Below, one piece after another: positions 50,828 to 55,898 of a stretch of 55,898 nucleotides of DNA. The position numbers and the translations under genes were made by a program. Below the pieces are notes generated by a model. It had not been told where the DNA came from, did no database searches, and worked only from the letters and a program-made list of their open reading frames with translations. This DNA comes from Rhizobium sp. Q54. Its GTDB lineage: Bacteria; Pseudomonadota; Alphaproteobacteria; SMXS01. The stretch spans positions 1 through 55,898 of the forward strand of contig CAMDTB010000014.1 of assembly GCA_945907245.1 (NCBI GenBank), given 5' to 3'. Every line of letters starts with the position of its first letter. The first letter of the stretch is position 1.

Positions 50828-51699
50828 ACCGGAAATGGGTCGTTCCCGCCGTCGTGACCGCCGGCGTCCTGGTTTTCCTGGCGTTCACCTCGCTCTATAC
50901 GGTCACCGTCACCCAGCAGGCCATCGTGCTTCGGCTGTCCAGTTTCGACCGGATGGTGCAGAAGCCCGGTATCCACCTGAAGGTGCCGTTGATCGAAGAC
51001 GTGATCTACATGGACAAGCGCATCCTGGCGCTTGACCTGGCGTCGCAGGAGGTGATCGCCGCCGACGAGAAGCGCCTAGTGGTCGACGCCATGGTCCGCT
51101 TCCGCATCGAGGATCCGCTGCAGTTCTACAAGACCGTCCAGGGCGACGAGGCCACGGGGCGCGCCCGCATCAGCACCACGGTCGTGTCGAATCTGCGCCG
51201 GGTGCTGGGCAGCGAGGACTTCAACACCCTGTTGACCGGCGAGCGCGGCGTCCTGATGAACCGGATCCGCGACCTTGTGGCCGAGGACGCCAAGCGTCTG
51301 GGCGTGCAGGTCGTCGACGTTCGCCTGAAGCGCGCCGATCTGCCCCCCGAGATCAGCGCGGCGATCTTCGAGCGGATGCAGAAGGAATACAACCAGCAGG
51401 CGGCCGGCCGGCGCGCCAGCGGCATGGAAGAGGCCCAGCGCATGCGCGCGGAAACCGACCGTGAGAAGGCGGTCATCGTCGCCGAAGCCAGCAAGCAGGC
51501 CGACATCCTGCGAGGCGAGGGCGACGCCGAGGCTGTGAAGACCTTCGCCGCGTCGTTCGGCCGGGACGTCAACTTCTTCGAGTTCTACCGCTCGATGCAG
51601 GCGTACCGCGAGACGGTGGGCAAGGACGACACGGTGATCCTCTCGCCCGACAGCGAGTTCTTCAAATACTTCCGCGACGCCAACTCGGGCGGCCGCTAG
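50824..51699 (+). CDS. hflC: FtsH protease modulator HflC
   Basis: A 291-residue SPFH protein, partner of HflK. It has an N-terminal membrane helix (about 5-27, VVPAVVTAGVLVFLAFTSLYTV), the band-7 domain (TVTQQAIVLRLSSFDRMVQKPGIHLKVP) and a coiled coil (RMQKEYNQQAAGRRASGMEEAQRMRAETDREK). The ATG overlaps the hflK stop (ATGA). It ends FFKYFRDANSGGR. The order hflK-hflC-DUF2065-degP is common in alphaproteobacteria and groups envelope proteolysis genes. Confidence 0.95.
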   Translation: MNRKWVVPAVVTAGVLVFLAFTSLYTVTVTQQAIVLRLSSFDRMVQKPGIHLKVPLIEDVIYMDKRILALDLASQEVIAADEKRLVVDAMVRFRIEDPLQFYKTVQGDEATGRARISTTVVSNLRRVLGSEDFNTLLTGERGVLMNRIRDLVAEDAKRLGVQVVDVRLKRADLPPEISAAIFERMQKEYNQQAAGRRASGMEEAQRMRAETDREKAVIVAEASKQADILRGEGDAEAVKTFAASFGRDVNFFEFYRSMQAYRETVGKDDTVILSPDSEFFKYFRDANSGGR

Positions 51700-51708
51700 T
51701 ACGACGCG

Positions 51709-51897
51709 ATGTTTCAGGATCTGTGGGTAGGGTTCGGCCTGCTTCTGGTGCTGGAAGGCATTCTCTACGCACTGGCGCCCAACGCCATGCGGCGAATGCT
51801 CGACACGGTGTTGCGCCAGCCCGAGCAGACCATCCGGATGACCGGGATCGCCGTCGCGGTCGCCGGGCTGGTTGTGGTGCTGCTGGCGCGGCGGTAA
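51709..51897 (+). CDS. DUF2065 small membrane protein
   Basis: A 62-residue protein with two membrane helices (about 4-24, LWVGFGLLLVLEGILYALAP, and 43-60, MTGIAVAVAGLVVVLLA) separated by a short basic loop MRRMLDTVLRQP. This is the DUF2065/YjeT pattern, regularly found next to hflC; function unknown. Nine bases separate it from hflC, so it is in the same operon. Confidence 0.85.
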   Translation: MFQDLWVGFGLLLVLEGILYALAPNAMRRMLDTVLRQPEQTIRMTGIAVAVAGLVVVLLARR

Positions 51898-51939
51898 GTT
51901 GCCTGACCATGTGATCACCACATCCGGGCCATGCGGTTT

Positions 51940-51967
51940 CTTGAAAGCGCCGGCCGCGGACCTTAAT
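51940..51967 (+). promoter_or_regulatory. possible RpoH-type (heat shock) promoter for degP
   Basis: CTTG at 51940-51943 is followed after exactly 17 bases by CCTTAAT (51961-51967), close to the alphaproteobacterial heat-shock pattern CTTG-N17-CYTATNT. It lies about 93 bases before the degP GTG, in the 162-base gap after the DUF2065 gene. Confidence 0.45.
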
Positions 51968-52059
51968 TTCTCCCATGCCCCACTGGCGGGCAACTCGGCG
52001 GAGGCCAATAGCCGTTGAGGGTTTCCCTCTCGCCAGGTCCATAGATAAGGAGCGGCTTC

Positions 52060-53604
52060 GTGAGCCCAGCAGACCATATGCCGGAAGCCCGTCTTTTCCG
52101 GAACACGCGCGCATTCAAGGGAATTCAGGCGCTGGCCGTCGCCGCGCTGCTGGCCGTGTCGGCCGCCGCGCCGGCCGCGGCCAAGCCCGTGCCGGACGGC
52201 TTCGCCGACCTGGTCGAGAAGGTGATGCCTTCGGTCGTGAACATCTCGACCACCCAGGAAGTCGGCGGCACCGACGCCACCGCCGGCGAAGAGGACAGCG
52301 AGCAGCAACTGCCGCCGGGCATCCCGGACTTCTTCCGCGACTTCTTTGAGAACCGCAAGATTCCGCCGCAGGAAGCGCACGCCATGGGATCGGGCTTCAT
52401 CATCGACGCGTCCGGCCTCGTCATCACCAACAACCACGTGGTCGACAATGCCGACAAGGTGGTGGTGATCCTCAATGACGGCACCGAGATGGACGCCGAG
52501 GTACTGGGCCGCGACCGGCGTACCGATATCGCCGTGCTCAAGGTAAAGCCCACCAAGCCGCTGCAGGCGGTGCAGTTCGGCGACTCCGACACGCTGCGGG
52601 TCGGCGAATGGGTGATCGCCGTCGGCAATCCGTACGGGCTGGGCGGCACCGTCACCTCGGGCATCGTCTCGGCCATCGACCGCGATATCAACGCCGGTCC
52701 CTATGACGATTTCATCCAGACCGACGCGGCCATCAACCAGGGTAACTCGGGCGGCCCGCTGTTCGACATGGACGGCAAGGTCGTCGGCGTCAACAGCGTC
52801 ATCTACTCGCGCACCGGCGGCAATGTGGGCATCGGCTTTGCGATTCCATCCCAGCTGGTGCAACGGGTGGTGGAAGATCTGCGCAAGCACGGCCAGGTGC
52901 AGCGCGGCTGGCTCGGCGTCGGCATTCAGCCGGTCGATCAGGCCATCGCCGACAGCATAGGCCTCAAGACGCCCAAGGGCGCCATGGTGACCAATGTGGT
53001 CGAAGGCGATCCGGCCGAAAAGGCGGGCGTCAAGAGCGGTGACGTGATCCTGGAATTCGACGGCAAGGAGGTCGCCGACACCCGCGCGCTGCTGCGCGCC
53101 GTTGCCGATGCCGAGGCGGGCCGCAAGTCGCCGCTGGTGGTCTGGCGCGACGGGGCGAAGAAGACGCTCTCCGTCCAGGTGGGCCAGATGAAGCCCGACG
53201 ACGAAGCGCCCGCCGCCGAGGCAACCGGCGCCAAGAAGAAGGAGCCGGCGCCTGCGGTCACCGGCTCTGTCGAGGCGCTCGGCCTGACCATGGCGGCGAT
53301 CAACGACGAGACCCGCAAGCAGATGCAGCTGCCGGACAAGGCGACCGGCGTGGTGATCACCAAGGTCGACCGGACGAGCGAAGCGGCGCAGAAGGACATC
53401 AAGCGCGGCGACATCATCGCCCGCGTCGGCGACAAGGAGATCAGGACTCCGGCCGAGGCGAAGGCGGCGTTCGACGCCGAAAAGAAGTCCGGCCGCGCCA
53501 CCATCCTGCTGCGCGTCCGCCGCGGCGACAACTTCCTGTTCGTCGCCCTCAAGGCGAACCCGGAAAAGAAGACCGAAAAGAAGAAGCCGGCGGCCAGCGA
53601 GTAG
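52060..53604 (+). CDS. periplasmic serine protease DegP/HtrA (Do family)
   Basis: A 514-residue HtrA protease/chaperone. A signal peptide (about 20-41, ending APAAA-KP) directs it to the periplasm. The catalytic triad is His126 (TNNHVVD), Asp156 (RRTDIAVL) and Ser230 (NQGNSGGP). Two PDZ domains follow (about 275-370, QRGWLGVGIQPV, and about 400-505). The region 375-395 is a charged Ala/Lys linker, and the tail is Lys-rich (EKKTEKKKPAASE). A GTG start with AAGGAG eight bases upstream is preferred; an ATG six codons later is possible. Confidence 0.95.
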   Translation: MSPADHMPEARLFRNTRAFKGIQALAVAALLAVSAAAPAAAKPVPDGFADLVEKVMPSVVNISTTQEVGGTDATAGEEDSEQQLPPGIPDFFRDFFENRKIPPQEAHAMGSGFIIDASGLVITNNHVVDNADKVVVILNDGTEMDAEVLGRDRRTDIAVLKVKPTKPLQAVQFGDSDTLRVGEWVIAVGNPYGLGGTVTSGIVSAIDRDINAGPYDDFIQTDAAINQGNSGGPLFDMDGKVVGVNSVIYSRTGGNVGIGFAIPSQLVQRVVEDLRKHGQVQRGWLGVGIQPVDQAIADSIGLKTPKGAMVTNVVEGDPAEKAGVKSGDVILEFDGKEVADTRALLRAVADAEAGRKSPLVVWRDGAKKTLSVQVGQMKPDDEAPAAEATGAKKKEPAPAVTGSVEALGLTMAAINDETRKQMQLPDKATGVVITKVDRTSEAAQKDIKRGDIIARVGDKEIRTPAEAKAAFDAEKKSGRATILLRVRRGDNFLFVALKANPEKKTEKKKPAASE

Positions 53605-53624
53605 CCCAGGCTTCACCCACGATC

Positions 53625-53654
53625 AGGGCGGCCCGGCGACGGGCCGCCCTTTTT
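53625..53654 (+). terminator. intrinsic terminator after degP
   Basis: AGGGCGGCCCG (53625-53635), a GCGA loop and CGGGCCGCCCT (53640-53650) form a perfect 11-bp stem directly followed by TTTT, 20 bases after the degP stop. Confidence 0.92.
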
Positions 53655-53748
53655 CGTCATGGCGTCGCTGGAGCATGAAGCCGCTTCGCTGCGCTCGCAG
53701 AGTCACCGGTGAAAAAATTCTGTTGGAAACGGACCAGCCTTACCGCCC

Positions 53749-55898
53749 TCAGAACCTCACATCCGCCTGGAACATGACCAGCAACGCGTCGGCGGCCGTG
53801 GCGAAATGGTTGGGGTTCATCCGGTAGATCAGGTTGGTCTGCAGGCTGAGCGGGCCGCCGTTCCAGAAGCCGTGGCTCAGCTCCACGTCGACCTCGCGGC
53901 CGGTGGGCGCCAGGTTCAGGGTGCGGCTGTCGTAGAGGATGCTGTCGCTGGCGAAGTCGCGGCCGGTGGCCACGTCGAGCGTGGCGCGGCCGCTTTCGAC
54001 ACGCAGCGGCTGCGAGATGGCGAAGCCGAGCACGTGGCCGGCAAGCGGTGTCTGCCAGACCGCGCCGACGCTGTAGGACGAGGTCTCGATCCCCGAATAG
54101 GAATGCAGCAGGGCGCTGCCGTGCTCGGACACGCCGGTCCAGCCCCGGCTGGCGCCCGCAACCAGGGTCAGGTCGCCCAGCCGGTACGATGCGCTGAGGG
54201 TGACAAAACGTGTGGTGGCGCCCTCGATGCCGTCGAACGCGCCGGTGGCGACGGTGTCGAGCATGCTGCCGCGTTCGTGCAGCGCGCCGAGCTGCGCGCC
54301 CAGCACGACATGATTGCCGACGGCACGGTTGACCTGGACGGCGGCGAACTCGCGGCCGACCGGTTCGGCGCCGTCGAACGGCTCGAGGCGCGCCGAGCCC
54401 GCGGCGAAGCCGATGGTGGTCCGGCGGTCGAGCTGGTGCAGCAGCGTCAGGCCGGTGCCGTCCTGGGCGAAACGCATATAGGCGCCGCCCGCATCGACCG
54501 AGCGCAGAATGCCGGTCTCCGGCGCCGCGTCGAAGGTGTTGGCGAAGGCCGCGCCGTGGGTCACGCCCACGGACGTCTTCGCATCGAGTGCATGGACGAA
54601 GCTGAACGACAGATTCTCGAAGCCGCGGTCCTGCGCCAGGTTGGGAAACAGCGCGGCTTCGCCCAGCGCACCCCATTCGTCGGTGAACGACATCTGGAAG
54701 GCGCCGATCCCCGGCACGAAGCCGCTGGTGCCACGGCGATAGACGCTGCTGCGGGCGAACGAGGCCAGGTCGAAGCGGCTGTCCGGCATGCGGGTGAAGT
54801 TGCCGGTCAAGTCGGCCACATAGGTCCGGTCGTACTTGTCGGTGATGATGCCCGAGCGCAGCAGCGACGCGGCGGCCTGGTCGCCGACCACGGCGTCGCC
54901 GAAGGCCGTGCCCATCGCCACGGTGCTGCCGGTTGCCGAGGCGCTACCGCCGAACGTGGGCAACGATAGCGCGCCCTGCGGCGCCAGCGCCGCCTCCAGG
55001 TCGATGAGGCCCGCGCCGTAGATCGCATCCCGGCCCGGCGTGCCCAGGTCCACCGCCGTGTCGATCAGGATCTGGACCACCTCGGCGCCGCTCAGGTTGG
55101 GGAACTTGTCGAGCAGCAGGGCGGCCGCGCCTGCGATCATCGGCGCCGAGAACGACGTGCCGCTGACCAGGGTCGTGGTGCTGCCGGTGTCCGTGGTGCG
55201 CACGTTGGCGCCGGGGGCGACGAGGAACACGTCCTGGGTCGTGCCGGCCCGGTCGCTGAACGACGCGATTCCGTTGCCGATGGTGCTGGCGCCGGCGATG
55301 ATGCCCAGGCCCTTCGCATCGGCGGTGGCGGCGAAGCGGCTCGAGGCGTCCGGCAGCGAGCTGCCGTCGTTGCCGGCGGCGAACACCATGATGACGCCGG
55401 CGTCGGCTGCCCGCTGCAGCGCGGCCAGCAGCGCGCCGTCCGGCGAACTGTTCCCGGCCTGCGAGAAGTTCATGACCTTGGCGCCGTTGTCGACGGCGTA
55501 GTTGATGGCTGCCGCGAGATTGGTGTCGCTGAAGCTGCAATTCGGGTCGCAGCTGCCGGGCGTGTCGGCGCGCACCATCAGCAGCGTGGCGTCGAACGCC
55601 ACGCCGTGGACGCCGACGCCATTTTTTTCCGCGGCGATCAGGCCGGACACGCGGGTGCCATGCAGCGAGTCGGGCAGCAGGCTGTTTCGGGCGGCGACGA
55701 TGTCCTTGCTGAGCGGCGACAGGTTGGCGTCGAACTCGGAGTGGCTGGGATCGATGCCGCTGTCGACGACGCCGACGACGATACCGTTGCCATTCAGGCC
55801 GTCGTCATAGGCGGCGAGCGCGTTGATGCTGCCAAGGCCATAGTTCAGCCGGTACTCGCTGGTGTCGAACGGGCTCGTCGGCGTTGGTGTCGGTGTCG
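53749..55898 (-). CDS. subtilase-family autotransporter, 5' end beyond the window
   Basis: The frame stays open to the right window edge, so the start and signal peptide are missing; about 715 residues are visible. First comes a TPTPTPTS linker, then an S8 peptidase domain with all three catalytic residues: Asp in VVDSGIDPSH, His in LHGTRVSGLIAA, Ser in SGTSFSAPM. The C-terminal roughly 280 residues are an autotransporter beta-barrel ending in the outer-membrane signature LLVMFQADVRF. The enzyme should be displayed on or released from the cell surface and degrade or process external proteins. It converges with degP; its own terminator is not obvious. Confidence 0.93.
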   Translation of the reverse strand, partial: TPTPTPTSPFDTSEYRLNYGLGSINALAAYDDGLNGNGIVVGVVDSGIDPSHSEFDANLSPLSKDIVAARNSLLPDSLHGTRVSGLIAAEKNGVGVHGVAFDATLLMVRADTPGSCDPNCSFSDTNLAAAINYAVDNGAKVMNFSQAGNSSPDGALLAALQRAADAGVIMVFAAGNDGSSLPDASSRFAATADAKGLGIIAGASTIGNGIASFSDRAGTTQDVFLVAPGANVRTTDTGSTTTLVSGTSFSAPMIAGAAALLLDKFPNLSGAEVVQILIDTAVDLGTPGRDAIYGAGLIDLEAALAPQGALSLPTFGGSASATGSTVAMGTAFGDAVVGDQAAASLLRSGIITDKYDRTYVADLTGNFTRMPDSRFDLASFARSSVYRRGTSGFVPGIGAFQMSFTDEWGALGEAALFPNLAQDRGFENLSFSFVHALDAKTSVGVTHGAAFANTFDAAPETGILRSVDAGGAYMRFAQDGTGLTLLHQLDRRTTIGFAAGSARLEPFDGAEPVGREFAAVQVNRAVGNHVVLGAQLGALHERGSMLDTVATGAFDGIEGATTRFVTLSASYRLGDLTLVAGASRGWTGVSEHGSALLHSYSGIETSSYSVGAVWQTPLAGHVLGFAISQPLRVESGRATLDVATGRDFASDSILYDSRTLNLAPTGREVDVELSHGFWNGGPLSLQTNLIYRMNPNHFATAADALLVMFQADVRF

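Noticed and set aside
51076-53616. 846-codon minus-strand frame across hflC, DUF2065 and degP
   Set aside because: It spans the 3' end of hflC and all of degP in antisense with no ribosome binding site or domain; a GC-bias shadow.

Overview
The window is a contiguous, GC-rich stretch of an alphaproteobacterial chromosome. Three things point to that class: a circularly permuted (two-piece) tmRNA gene whose tag ends in the alphaproteobacterial EFAVAA-like sequence AFAVAA, a class A RNase P RNA of the alphaproteobacterial kind, and the order dcw cluster - bamD - recN - ligA. I cannot name the genus. Genes are tightly packed, with many ATGA/GTGA overlaps and frequent GTG starts. I see no insertion sequence, prophage, CRISPR array, tRNA or origin.

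Layout. 1-4487: small accessory and metabolic genes on the + strand (3'-end fragment of an SDR oxidoreductase, a fumarate-reductase-type flavoprotein, a TerB/J-domain protein, an EamA permease, an AmiD-like peptidoglycan amidase), with a pair of palindromic repeats at 1958-2062. 4496-5168 (-): a MntA/HepT toxin-antitoxin pair. 5216-5464 (-): a small lipoprotein, followed by rnpB (+, about 5563-5927). 5981-10892 (+): epoxide hydrolase, ECHDC3-like crotonase, CoA-binding protein and a GH3 glycosidase with a PA14 insert. 10896-11573 (-): an unrecognised protein. 11801-30347 (+): the complete dcw cluster (mraZ, rsmH, ftsL, ftsI, murE, murF, mraY, murD, ftsW, murG, murC, murB, ddl, ftsQ, ftsA, ftsZ), preceded by a striking five-copy, 10-bp-phased CCCA repeat that should be the MraZ operator. 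30531-35209 (+): bamD, recN, ligA; lpxC, normally between ftsZ and bamD in this class, is absent. 35282-38973 (-): small membrane protein, prmA, uvrD-type helicase. 39055-40935 (+): AsmA-like protein. 40958-44844 (-): ribbon-helix-helix protein, fumC, class I fumarase, sspB. 44985-45961 (+): a Zn/Co-type ArsR sensor and a CDF-like metal transporter with a likely operator. 45963-46741 (-): TacT/TacA-type toxin-antitoxin. About 46800-47085 (-): ssrA. 47195-48483 (+): thyA-folA. 48484-49575 (-): mrp/apbC. 49727-53604 (+): hflK-hflC-DUF2065-degP, ending in a strong terminator. 53749-55898 (-): 5'-truncated subtilase autotransporter running off the window.

How the genes work together. The core is envelope growth and division: peptidoglycan precursor synthesis from UDP-MurNAc to lipid II, septal synthesis (FtsI/FtsW/FtsQ/FtsL), the Z ring (FtsA/FtsZ), and outer-membrane assembly (BamD, AsmA-like). 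Around it lie DNA repair (RecN, LigA, UvrD), protein quality control (SspB, tmRNA, HflKC, DegP), one-carbon/thymidylate synthesis (ThyA/FolA) and fumarate hydration by two unrelated enzymes. Most of the region is conserved housekeeping. I found no clearly new multi-gene system; the best leads are regulatory architectures and a few atypical proteins.
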